Assembly: GCF_003057875.1 (NCBI RefSeq)
Contig: NZ_PYXZ01000001.1
Coordinates: 868,001-932,000 of the forward strand
Direction of reading: 5' to 3'
DNA length: 64,000 nt
From: Nocardioides currus
GTDB lineage: Bacteria; Actinomycetota; Actinomycetes; Propionibacteriales; Nocardioidaceae
In this document: piece after piece, positions 24,320 through 32,064 of the stretch
Layout: every line of letters starts with the position of its first letter
Position numbering within the stretch: position 1 is the first letter of the stretch
Notes under the pieces: generated by a model
Databases searched by the model: none
Seen by the model: only the letters and a program-made list of their open reading frames with translations
Told to the model about the DNA's origin: nothing
Translations under genes and position numbers: made by a program

Positions 24320-25255
24320 GTGAGTGCGATCGACGGCGTGTCCGAGACGTTCGACCCCGCGGCCTGGGACGAGGTGCCCGGCTTCGAGGACCTCACCGAC
24401 CTCACCTACCACCGGGCGAAGGCCCACGGCACCGTGCGGATCGCCTTCGACCGCCCCGACGTGCTCAACGCGTTCCGGCCGCACACGGTCGACGAGCTGC
24501 TGCGGGTCCTCGACCACGCCCGGATGTCGGCCGACGTCGGCTGCGTGCTGCTGACCGGCAACGGACCGAGCGCGAAGAACGGCAAGTGGGCCTTCTGCAC
24601 CGGCGGCGACCAGCGCATCCGCGGCAAGGCGGGCTACCAGTACGAGACCGACGGACACACCGACGCCGGCGCGGAGCCCAACCCCATCGACAAGGCCAGG
24701 CTGGCCCGGCTCCACATCCTCGAGTGCCAGCGGCTGATCCGGTTCATGCCCAAGGTCGTCATCTGCGTCGTCCCCGGCTGGGCGGCCGGGGGCGGCCACA
24801 GCCTCCACGTCGTGGCCGACCTGACCCTCGCCAGCCGGGAGCACGCCCGCTTCAAGCAGACCGACGCCGACGTCGGCTCGTTCGACGGCGGCTACGGCTC
24901 GGCCTACCTCGCGCGCCAGGTCGGCCAGAAGTTCGCCCGCGAGATCTTCTTCCTCGCCGAGGAGTACGACGCCGAGGAGATGCACCGGATGGGCGCGGTC
25001 AACCGGGTGGTGGACCACGCCGACCTCGAGGCCACGGCGCTCGAGTGGGGCCGCAAGATCAACGGCAAGTCGCCGACCGCGCAGCGGATGCTGAAGTACT
25101 CCTTCAACCTCCTCGACGACGGCCTCGTCGGGCAGCAGCTCTTCGCCGGCGAGACCACCCGCCTGGCCTACATGACCGACGAGGCCCAGGAGGGCCGCGA
25201 CCAGTTCCTGGAGAAGCGCGACCCCGACTGGTCGCCGTACCCCTGGTACTACTGA
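24320..25255 (+). CDS. menB: 1,4-dihydroxy-2-naphthoyl-CoA synthase MenB
   Basis: A 311-residue crotonase-fold enzyme closing the naphthoquinol ring in menaquinone synthesis. Visible signatures are GTVRIAFDRPDVLNAFRPHT, KWAFCTGGDQRIRGKAGYQY, VVPGWAAGGGHSLHVVADLT near 160, TDADVGSFDGGYGSAYLARQ near 185 (the MenB-specific DGGYGS segment) and the C-terminal DPDWSPYPWYY. The GTG at 24320 is the first plausible start; a TAGGCT -10-like box at 24241 would give a leader of about 65 nt. No other men genes lie beside it. A large palindrome begins 9 bp after its stop. Confidence 0.95.
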   Translation: MSAIDGVSETFDPAAWDEVPGFEDLTDLTYHRAKAHGTVRIAFDRPDVLNAFRPHTVDELLRVLDHARMSADVGCVLLTGNGPSAKNGKWAFCTGGDQRIRGKAGYQYETDGHTDAGAEPNPIDKARLARLHILECQRLIRFMPKVVICVVPGWAAGGGHSLHVVADLTLASREHARFKQTDADVGSFDGGYGSAYLARQVGQKFAREIFFLAEEYDAEEMHRMGAVNRVVDHADLEATALEWGRKINGKSPTAQRMLKYSFNLLDDGLVGQQLFAGETTRLAYMTDEAQEGRDQFLEKRDPDWSPYPWYY

Positions 25256-25264
25256 CGTGCGGGG

Positions 25265-25331
25265 CAGTCGCTACCGGTCAGTCGGGTTGCCTCGAGCCCC
25301 GTGGGCCAACCCGACCGTCCGGTAGCGGCTG
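25265..25331. repeat. 67-bp near-perfect palindrome between menB and a 43-codon ORF
   Basis: Two nested pairs of arms share one centre: CAGTCGCTACCGG with CCGGTAGCGGCTG (13 bp, one G-U), and TCGGGTTG with CAACCCGA (8 bp). They are separated by symmetric four-base internal loops and a 17-base tip. RNA would fold into a long rod hairpin. It may terminate menB, be a mobile palindromic element, or regulate the downstream ORF. Confidence 0.8.
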
Positions 25332-25344
25332 GGACACTGGGTGC

Positions 25345-25476
25345 GTGATCCGCGCCGACGATGTGATGCCGCTCGTGCTGGCCGCCCTGCCGTCCTTCGC
25401 CGGGACGTGGCACGAGATCACGTCGCACGAGACCCACGTCGGTGAGGACGGCGTCCGGGCGAAGGAGGGCGAGTGA
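25345..25476 (+). CDS. Small hypothetical protein (43 residues)
   Basis: GTG at 25345 opens VIRADDVMPLVLAALPSFAG, followed by TWHEITSHETHVGEDG, and stops 1 bp before the sirtuin start. A GACACT box ends six bases upstream, similar to the leaderless promoters of neighbours. The sequence is acidic and has no domain I recognise; it could be the N-terminal remnant of a longer protein or a small leader cistron. The close spacing suggests co-transcription with the sirtuin. Confidence 0.4.
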   Translation: MIRADDVMPLVLAALPSFAGTWHEITSHETHVGEDGVRAKEGE

Positions 25477-25477
25477 C

Positions 25478-26170
25478 GTGCGCATCGTCGTCCTGACCGG
25501 CGCGGGGGTGTCGGCCGAGAGCGGGCTGGCGACCTTCCGGGACGCGGGCGGGCTCTGGGAGGGCCACGACCCGATGGTCGTCGCGACCCCCGAGGCGTTC
25601 GCCGAGGACCCCGACCTCGTGCAGCGGTTCTACGACGAGCGACGGCAGGCGCTCGCGAGCGTGCGGCCCAACGCCGCCCACGAGGCGCTGGCCCGCCTCG
25701 AGGCCGCGCTGGGACGCGACCTCTACCTCGTGACGCAGAACATCGACGACCTGCACGAGCGGGCCGGGTCGACCCGGGTCCACCACATGCACGGGCGCCT
25801 GCGCGCCGCGTGGTGCACGGCCTGCGACGAGCGGGTCGAGTGGACGCAGGGGCTGGTCGGGCGACCCCCGTGCCCGGGATGCGGGTCGGCCAGCCTGCGC
25901 CCGGACGTGGTCTGGTTCGGCGAGGTGCCCTACGACATGGACGCCATCGAGGAGGCGCTGTGGGCGTGCGACCTCTTCGTCTCGATCGGCACGTCCGGGC
26001 TGGTCTACCCCGCCGCCGCGTTCGTCCACCACGCGATCGGCCACGGCAAGCGCACCCTCGAGCTCAACCTCGACGCCAGCGACGGCAGCAGCGACTTCCA
26101 CGAGTCGCGGCGCGGTCCCGCCACCGCGCTGGTGCCGGCCTGGGTCGACGAGGTGCTCGCGGGTCGATGA
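25478..26170 (+). CDS. cobB: NAD-dependent protein deacylase, sirtuin family
   Basis: A 230-residue Sir2 protein. It has the NAD-binding GAGVSAESGLATFRD near 8-22, LVTQNIDDLHERAGS near 86, the catalytic histidine in HHMHGRL near 103, and a zinc site made of WCTACDE and PPCPGCGSA. LRPDVVWFGEVPYDMDAIEE follows. FYDERRQ near 53 supplies the Tyr and Arg that let class III sirtuins accept succinyl or malonyl lysine, so both deacetylase and desuccinylase activity are plausible. It removes acyl groups from lysines using NAD. It begins with GTG directly after a 43-codon ORF. Confidence 0.94.
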   Translation: MRIVVLTGAGVSAESGLATFRDAGGLWEGHDPMVVATPEAFAEDPDLVQRFYDERRQALASVRPNAAHEALARLEAALGRDLYLVTQNIDDLHERAGSTRVHHMHGRLRAAWCTACDERVEWTQGLVGRPPCPGCGSASLRPDVVWFGEVPYDMDAIEEALWACDLFVSIGTSGLVYPAAAFVHHAIGHGKRTLELNLDASDGSSDFHESRRGPATALVPAWVDEVLAGR

Positions 26171-26207
26171 CCGGTTCGATCAGTCCACGGGCCCGCGAGC
26201 ACCCGGC

Positions 26208-27248
26208 TCACGACGTGGCGAGGGTCCGGTTCTCGATCTCCGGGTAGTGCTGGCGCGTGTTCACCTTGCGCTCGAGGTCGGCGATGATCGCCGGCGCGAA
26301 GTTGGTCTCGTAGAGCGCCTGCGCGCTGCCGAGCCCGCCCGGGCTGAAGACGTTGATCTCCATCAGCTTGTCGCCGACGATGTCGAGCCCGACGAGGAAC
26401 ATGCCGTCGCTGACCAGCTTGGGTCGCACGATCTCGACCATCTGCAGCATCTCGTCGGTGACGGCGACCTTGGTGGCCTTGCCTCCCGCCGACATGTTGG
26501 AGCGGATGTCCTTGGTGGAGTTCGTGCGCCGGAAGGCGGCGTACGACCCGTTCACCATGAGCGGCTGCCCGTTCATCACGAACATCCGGACGTCACCCTT
26601 GGCGGCCTCGGGGAGGTACTCCTGCGCCACCACGTAGCCGTCGCGGGAGATCGCCTCGATGATCTGCTTGAGGTTGGGCCCTTCCTTGCGGTCGACGAGG
26701 AAGACGCCGGCGCCGCCGGAGCCCTGCAGCGGCTTGAGCACCGCCTTGCCGCCGAGGTCCTTGATGAACTCCTCGATCATCGCCTCGTCGCGCGAGATCA
26801 GCGTCCGGGGCCGCACGATCTCCGGGAAGTGCTGGAAGTAGGCCTTGGACAACGCGTTGGCCAGGCTCGTCGGGTCGTTGACCACGAGCACCCCGGACGA
26901 GGCGATCAGCTGGCCGAAGGCGACGCCGGCGTTGTTGCGCCACGGGTCGGTCTCCGCGTCGTCGGCCGGGTCGTTGCGCAGCATCACCACGTCGAACTCG
27001 TCCATCCCGATCAGCTGCTCGACGTCGGGCTTCTTGACGTCGGACAGGTGGCGCTCGAGGGAGCGATAGGTCTTGGCGTGACCGGCGCGGGCCTTGGTGC
27101 TCAGCGACCCGTCGGGCTCGTAGGCGAAGTCGCCGATGCCCATGTACCACGCCTCGTGGCCCATCTCCTTGGCGGCCATGGCCAGCCGGTTGGTGGTGTA
27201 CTCGGCCTTTTCCGTCTCGATGTCGTTGACGACGAATCCGATCTTCAA
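26208..27248 (-). CDS. GshB-like ATP-grasp ligase
   Basis: A 346-residue ATP-grasp protein resembling glutathione synthetase. The N-terminal pre-ATP-grasp domain starts KIGFVVNDIETEKAEYTTNR; FDVVMLRNDPA near 84 and NDPTSLANALSKAY near 123 follow. The ATP-binding core has VLKPLQGSGGAGVFLV near 168, YLPEAAKGDVRMFVMNG and MEINVFSPGGLGSAQ near 308 with the metal-binding residues. It would join an amine to a carboxylate via an acyl-phosphate. Start is TTG at 27248. It is last in an operon with an N-formylglutamate amidohydrolase and a DUF1704 metallopeptidase. Actinobacteria generally lack glutathione and no gshA is present, so a different peptide or protein tail is the likely substrate. Confidence 0.88.
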   Translation of the reverse strand: MKIGFVVNDIETEKAEYTTNRLAMAAKEMGHEAWYMGIGDFAYEPDGSLSTKARAGHAKTYRSLERHLSDVKKPDVEQLIGMDEFDVVMLRNDPADDAETDPWRNNAGVAFGQLIASSGVLVVNDPTSLANALSKAYFQHFPEIVRPRTLISRDEAMIEEFIKDLGGKAVLKPLQGSGGAGVFLVDRKEGPNLKQIIEAISRDGYVVAQEYLPEAAKGDVRMFVMNGQPLMVNGSYAAFRRTNSTKDIRSNMSAGGKATKVAVTDEMLQMVEIVRPKLVSDGMFLVGLDIVGDKLMEINVFSPGGLGSAQALYETNFAPAIIADLERKVNTRQHYPEIENRTLATS

Positions 27249-27285
27249 CGTGCTCCCTCTCCGTGGGTGGTGCGGTCTGTGTGTG

Positions 27286-28443
27286 TCACGCCAGCAGGCG
27301 CTCGAGCCCCTCGACCGTCGCGGCGCGCTCGATGCGCTGCCTCGCCTGCGGGTCGTCGAGGTAGCGCGGACGGATCCGCGCCGGTCTCACCAGCCCGCGC
27401 TCGGCCAGGTCGGCGACGAGCGGCAGGTCCCCCAGCGCGAACTTGCCGCGCCAGAGCAGCTCGAGGTCGCCCCCTCCGGCGACGTGCTCGAGCAGGTCGA
27501 CGAGGCCGCGCAGGTAGATCGCGTCCTTGGTCATGCCGCCGGAGCGGTAGACCCGCATCACGGTGGTGAAGGCACTCCCCTCGGGGAACCCCGCGGCCAC
27601 GAGGGCGGCGTGCGCCTCGGCGAAGTCGGCACCCGCGACGAGCCGGTGCACGGTCACGACCCGGCCGGCGAGCTGGCGCAGGCGGAAGGCGGTCAGCCCC
27701 CCGCACGCGACCTCCGCCAGGACGGCGAGGCCCTCCTGCGTCTCGTCGTAGCCGGCGAGGCCGGCCCCGAGCACCTTGAACGGCTGGGCCGTCCCGTTGA
27801 CCTGGGTCACCAGGTGCGTGCCGACCTCGTGGTGCAGCAGTCCCTCGGCGCGCACGCGCTGCACCGTTGAGTCGGGCCCGATGAGCAGCGTGTCACCCGA
27901 GACCATGACGCCGTTGACGTCGGGGCGGACCTCGGCGTGCATCTCGATGTCGGGGTCCTGCTCGCGGTAGTGGGCGATCTCGGCGATCGCGAGCTGGAGG
28001 AACTCCTCCGCGTCGAGCGACTCGCCCGGGCCCTCCGCGCCGGGCACGGCGACCAGCAGCGCCTCGGCCTGCTCGCGCAGCGTGGGCGACACACCGCCGT
28101 ACAGCTCGATCGAGAGGCCGAGGAAATCGGCCGTGTCGCGAGCACGCAGCATCTCGAGCTGCAGCTCCATCTCCCGGTGCTTGGCCCGGAGCAGGTGCGC
28201 CAGCGTCGGGTCCTCCACCGAGGACACGTCGATCGCCGCGAGCTGCTCGGCGGCGACGTCCGGCTCGACCTCGAGGGTGCGGTAGGTGAACTCGGGCTCG
28301 GCGGTGTCGCCGGCGAGGAACTCGTCGCGCACGTCGTCGGCGTCGACGGGCGTGACCTCCAGCAGGAAGCGCATGCTGGCCGACAGCTGCGCCAGGGCGT
28401 GGTCGACCGCCCGGTCGGCCGGGCTCGGCGCGGGATCACCCAT
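27286..28443 (-). CDS. DUF1704 / QEGLA-motif metallopeptidase-like protein
   Basis: A 385-residue member of the family annotated as flavohemoglobin expression-modulating QEGLA-motif proteins. The metal-site helix HHEVGTH (HExxxH) lies near 204-210 and DETQEGLAVLAEVACGG near 233-249. The animal DUF1704 protein MATCAP is a carboxypeptidase that trims the C-terminal tyrosine from alpha-tubulin with the same HExxxH fold, so a carboxypeptidase role is reasonable. The N-terminal third is helical (AKHREMELQLEML). It overlaps the upstream amidohydrolase gene by 8 bp and is followed 37 bp later by an ATP-grasp ligase. The ATG at 28443 is the first start consistent with that overlap. The native substrate is unknown. 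Confidence 0.88.
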   Translation of the reverse strand: MGDPAPSPADRAVDHALAQLSASMRFLLEVTPVDADDVRDEFLAGDTAEPEFTYRTLEVEPDVAAEQLAAIDVSSVEDPTLAHLLRAKHREMELQLEMLRARDTADFLGLSIELYGGVSPTLREQAEALLVAVPGAEGPGESLDAEEFLQLAIAEIAHYREQDPDIEMHAEVRPDVNGVMVSGDTLLIGPDSTVQRVRAEGLLHHEVGTHLVTQVNGTAQPFKVLGAGLAGYDETQEGLAVLAEVACGGLTAFRLRQLAGRVVTVHRLVAGADFAEAHAALVAAGFPEGSAFTTVMRVYRSGGMTKDAIYLRGLVDLLEHVAGGGDLELLWRGKFALGDLPLVADLAERGLVRPARIRPRYLDDPQARQRIERAATVEGLERLLA

Positions 28444-29242
28444 CGAGTCGGCCCAGCTCCTCCGCCAGCCCCGGGAGGGCGGCGGCGAGCGCCAGGCGCG
28501 CACGCTCGAGCGCGGTCTCGTCCACGTCGCCGGTCCACTCGTCCATGAAGGTCTTCTTGAACTCGAGTGCGAGGACGCACCCGAGGCGGGGGTAGCGATC
28601 GTGCACGAACCACGCGATGTTGCGGCCCTCGAAGGCGACGTTCTCCCGGGCGTCCACGGGACCCGCGGCGAGGTCGCCGGCCCGCAGGTCGGACAGGAAG
28701 CGGGCGACCAGCGGCTCGAACAGGTCGTGGTCGACGCTGCCGGTGCCGACGTTGACCTCGGGGTTGTCGGCCACCGGCGCGGGCGGCGCCTGGGCCCCGT
28801 CGCGACGGTGGTTGTAGGAGTGCACGTCGAGGAGCACGAACGGCCCACGCTCGGCGACGCGGTCGAGCCGCTCGCCGAGGGCATCGTAGAAGGCGTCGTA
28901 CGTCGCGAGGCTGCCCTCGAACTGGGCGTCGGGGAGCTCGGCGTCGCGCCAGACCTTCAGCCCCCAGCAGTCGTCGGGGGTGCGGTAGACCGCCTCGCGG
29001 CGAGGTCGGTTGAGGTCGCACTCGAACCGCGAGCGGTGGGTCACCACGCGGTCGGGCACGACCGCCGCGATCCGGTCGGTGTGGGGGTCCTCCTCGCGGT
29101 AGCGCTCCGCCTCGTCGAGGACCATCAGGTCGGCGAGGTCGGGGCGGACGTCGTGACCGGCGTGGACGGAGGTGGCGACCACCTGTCCCTGCCAGTCACC
29201 GACGAACTCCACGATCCGGTCGGCTGCTCCCTGGTCTCCCAT
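28436..29242 (-). CDS. N-formylglutamate amidohydrolase-family protein
   Basis: A 268-residue zinc hydrolase of the FGase fold. VVATSVHAGHDVRP near 22, VTHRSRFECDLNRPRREAVY near 66-85, VLLDVHSYNHRRDG near 136 and VLALEFKKTFMDE near 226 are the family blocks that include the metal-binding histidine and acidic residues. Classical FGase (HutG) ends histidine catabolism, but no hut gene is nearby. Instead it heads an operon with a DUF1704 peptidase and an ATP-grasp ligase, so its substrate may be another N-acylated or C-terminal glutamate-like group. It starts with ATG and is divergent from a lipoprotein gene across 171 bp. Confidence 0.88.
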   Translation of the reverse strand: MGDQGAADRIVEFVGDWQGQVVATSVHAGHDVRPDLADLMVLDEAERYREEDPHTDRIAAVVPDRVVTHRSRFECDLNRPRREAVYRTPDDCWGLKVWRDAELPDAQFEGSLATYDAFYDALGERLDRVAERGPFVLLDVHSYNHRRDGAQAPPAPVADNPEVNVGTGSVDHDLFEPLVARFLSDLRAGDLAAGPVDARENVAFEGRNIAWFVHDRYPRLGCVLALEFKKTFMDEWTGDVDETALERARLALAAALPGLAEELGRLDG

Positions 29243-29413
29243 GCGCCCCTGCCTACCCGGTCACGGTGCGGGCACGCAACAGCCCTGGGGCGGGTAGACC
29301 AGCCGTCAGTGGTTGCTGTAGTGGGGCCCGCCCACCGCTCCGGTCGCGGCGGTCCTCACACTTTCGCCGAACGCCGGAAACGCGCCGCGGAACCTGATGG
29401 ACTGGGCGACGCC

Positions 29414-30169
29414 ATGAACGTCATCGCCTCCAGCCGGACCATCGCCTTCGTCGGCACCGCCCTCGTCGGCACCGCCCTGCTCACCTCCTGCGGGAGCACC
29501 ACGACTCCTGACGACCCCTTCCTCGACCAGAGCCCGCGCGCCATCACCCGGACCGCGATGGCCGCGATGGACGACGTGACGTCAGTGCGGCTGCTGGGCA
29601 CGTTGCACACCGACCGCGGCCGCGTGCGCATCGACGTCCGGGTCGACGACGGAGGCCGGTGCGCCGGCAGCTTCGACGGCGACCGGGGCGGCGCACGGTT
29701 CGTCAGCTCCGACGACGGCACCTGGGCCCAGCCCGACGAGACGTTCTGGCGCACGTCGACGGCAACGTCGCGCGAGGCCGAGAAGGTGATGCGCGAGGTC
29801 GGCACGTCGTGGGTCAGCCTCGCCGACGGCGCGGTCGACGTCGACGAGCTGTGCGGGACGAAGGCGATCCTGGGTGGCTTCAAGGGCCGCAAGGACGGCG
29901 GCGAGGGCCGCCTCAGCAAGGGAGACGTCGAGCTGGTCGGCGACACGCAGGCCGTCGCCGTACGCGCGAAGGGTCGCGGTCAGGCCGCGACCATGTGGGT
30001 CGAGGTGGAGGAGCCCCACCGGGTCGTGAAGATCATCTCCCGCGACCACGGCCGACCGCAGAGCATCTCCTTCGAGGAGTTCGGCACCGAGGTCACCGCC
30101 GAGGCCCCGCCCGCGGACGAGGTCCTCGACATGACGGCGTACGGCGCAGGCGGCACGCCGAGGCGCTGA
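29414..30169 (+). CDS. Putative lipoprotein of LppX/LprG-like type
   Basis: A 251-residue exported protein. The N-terminus MNVIASSRTIAFVGTALVG leads into the lipobox LLTSC with the cysteine near 26. The mature part begins with AITRTAMAAMDDVTSVRLLG and continues with alternating beta strands (GRVRIDVRVDDGGRCAGSF, ATMWVEVEEPHRVVKIIS), as in mycobacterial LppX/LprAFG carriers of lipids. I cannot place it firmly in that family. The ATG at 29414 is chosen because the lipobox follows at a normal distance. It converges on the histidine-kinase gene with a 1-bp gap. Confidence 0.7.
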   Translation: MNVIASSRTIAFVGTALVGTALLTSCGSTTTPDDPFLDQSPRAITRTAMAAMDDVTSVRLLGTLHTDRGRVRIDVRVDDGGRCAGSFDGDRGGARFVSSDDGTWAQPDETFWRTSTATSREAEKVMREVGTSWVSLADGAVDVDELCGTKAILGGFKGRKDGGEGRLSKGDVELVGDTQAVAVRAKGRGQAATMWVEVEEPHRVVKIISRDHGRPQSISFEEFGTEVTAEAPPADEVLDMTAYGAGGTPRR

Positions 30170-30170
30170 C

Positions 30171-31997
30171 TCACCAGGTCGTGGTCAGCGACTCGGGCGC
30201 CGCCTGCGGGACGACCAGCCGGAACGTTGCTCCCGCGCCGCGGGCCGACTCGACCGTGATGGTGCCACCGTGTCGGACCGCGACCTGGCGGGCGATCGTC
30301 AGCCCGAGCCCGTAGCCCGACCGCGACAGGGCCGCCGGGTCGTCGGAGCGGAAGAACTCACCGAACAGCCGACCCTGGTCGGTCGAGGAGATGCCGATCC
30401 CGTGGTCACGCACGCTCAGCTCGACCTGCTGGTCGTCGCCGCGGAGCTCGACCTCGACGGTGCCACCGAGGTGCGAGAACTTCACGGCGTTGTCGAGCAG
30501 GCCGCCGATGCACCGGGAGAGCTCGAGCGGGTGGCCGTGGACGTGGCAGGTCCCGACCACCGTCTGCACGATCCGGACGTCACGGTGCGCGGCCATCGGC
30601 CGCACCGCCTCGACCGCCTCGGCGGCCAGCTCGGCCAGGTCGAGGGTCGCCTCGCTGACCGCGCCGGTGGAGTCGGCCAGCCGGGAGACCAGGGCGAGGT
30701 CCTGCGCCAGGCTCGTGAGCCGGGCGGTGTTGCGGATCATCGGGACCACCGAGCGACGGGCGTCCTCGGGGAGCTCCATCGCGTCGAGGAGCTCGAGGTG
30801 GCCGGCCACCAGGGCGAGGGGGTTCTGCAGCTCGCGGGCGACCAGGTCGATCAGGCTGCGGCGGTGGTCCCCCACCTCGCGGAGCTGGTCCATCACGGCG
30901 TGCTCGCGCTCGTTGGCCTGGGCGTTGAGGATGGCCCGGCCCAGGTCGTGCGCGACGTCGAGGGCGGCCGAGCTCTCGTCGTCGGTCCACCGGGGACCGT
31001 CCGCGTCGCGTGCCACGGCCAGCATCCCGAGCGCCGTCGCACCAGCGCCGACGGGCACCAGGACGACCTCGCGCAGCCCGCGCTCGGTCACGTGCGGGGT
31101 CAGCGAGTCGCGGTAGTGCTCGTCGAGGACGTCGTCGCCCCACACGCGCTCGGAGTCGATGATCAGGACCTCCTGGCGCGCCCAGGCGTCGGTCATCGCG
31201 GCCCTCATCGCCGCCCGGACGCCGTACGACAGGTCGAAGCCGCTGCCGGGCGCGAACGGGATGATCAGCTCGCCGTCGAAGGAGTCGAGGGTGGCGATCC
31301 AGATGCCGTGCGCCCGGAAGGGCTCGCGGAACTCCTCGCGCATCGTGCTGAGCAGCTCGCGCAGGTCGGCGCTCGGTGACGCCGACCTGACCACGGCCCG
31401 GGTGGCGCTCGAGATCCTGATGCGCTGGGCGAACTCCTCGCGCTCGATCTGGACGAGGGCGAGGTGGAGCGCCGGACGGATCACCCGGTCGAGCTCGACG
31501 AGGTCGGCCGCGGACGGTCGCTTCCCGTCCAGCGGGTTGTCGAGGTAGATGAGGCCACGCAGCCGGTCCTCGTCGTCGCGGACCTCCGCGATCAGCATGT
31601 CCTCCCGGTGCCACCGGCTCCGGTCCTCGTGCCGCGCGATGTCGGGGAAGACGCTGTAGGGCGCGAGGTTCTCGAACGCCTCACGCGTCATGTCCTCGGC
31701 GCGGAGGAAGCGCAGCGCGCCCGTCACGACACCCTGGTCGAGGGCGGGATACATCGCCGAGAGCGGGGACCCGGTCCCGTCGCGCTCGCTGCGCGTGACC
31801 GGGTTGTCGGTGGCGATCGCCACGAACTCGAGCATCCCGTCGCCGCGCAGCACCTCGATCGCGCAGGACTCGAAGCCGCCCAGGACCCGCAGGCGCTCGG
31901 CGATCGCCGCCATCGACGTCCGGGCGGCGACGTCGCCCCAGCCGTGCCGGCGCGGCCGGACGAGGTCGGTGGCCGAGATCGGCCCCTGACTGGTCAT
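30171..31997 (-). CDS. GAF-domain sensor histidine kinase homologue lacking the phospho-accepting histidine
   Basis: A 608-residue soluble protein. Two GAF-like regions span about 20-185 and 195-360 (FESCAIEVLRGDGMLEFVAI; IWIATLDSFDGELIIPFAPG; LREVVLVPVGAGATALGML). A dimerisation helix follows and then a HATPase domain with an N box GGLLDNAVKFS near 490, G1 DHGIGIS and G2 SGYGLGLTIA. The H-box, normally SHELRTPL-like, reads VARELQNPLALV, with arginine at about 388 (codon CGC). No transmembrane segment and no adjacent response regulator are seen. ATP binding looks intact, so it may be an ATP-switch or a partner for another kinase. The ATG is at 31997. Confidence 0.88.
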   Translation of the reverse strand: MTSQGPISATDLVRPRRHGWGDVAARTSMAAIAERLRVLGGFESCAIEVLRGDGMLEFVAIATDNPVTRSERDGTGSPLSAMYPALDQGVVTGALRFLRAEDMTREAFENLAPYSVFPDIARHEDRSRWHREDMLIAEVRDDEDRLRGLIYLDNPLDGKRPSAADLVELDRVIRPALHLALVQIEREEFAQRIRISSATRAVVRSASPSADLRELLSTMREEFREPFRAHGIWIATLDSFDGELIIPFAPGSGFDLSYGVRAAMRAAMTDAWARQEVLIIDSERVWGDDVLDEHYRDSLTPHVTERGLREVVLVPVGAGATALGMLAVARDADGPRWTDDESSAALDVAHDLGRAILNAQANEREHAVMDQLREVGDHRRSLIDLVARELQNPLALVAGHLELLDAMELPEDARRSVVPMIRNTARLTSLAQDLALVSRLADSTGAVSEATLDLAELAAEAVEAVRPMAAHRDVRIVQTVVGTCHVHGHPLELSRCIGGLLDNAVKFSHLGGTVEVELRGDDQQVELSVRDHGIGISSTDQGRLFGEFFRSDDPAALSRSGYGLGLTIARQVAVRHGGTITVESARGAGATFRLVVPQAAPESLTTTW

Positions 31998-32064
31998 CTC
32001 GCCCCCTTCCTTCCCGCCCACGATCCCACGCCCGCAGCGGCCCGACAGCCGAACGGCGCAGGCT

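Noticed and set aside
26208..27248. True glutathione synthetase
   Set aside because: There is no glutamate-cysteine ligase nearby, and this kind of organism normally uses mycothiol. Only the fold resemblance is supported.
28436..29242. HutG of a histidine-degradation pathway
   Set aside because: No hutH, hutU, hutI or hutF is present. The operon partners are a DUF1704 peptidase and an ATP-grasp ligase.
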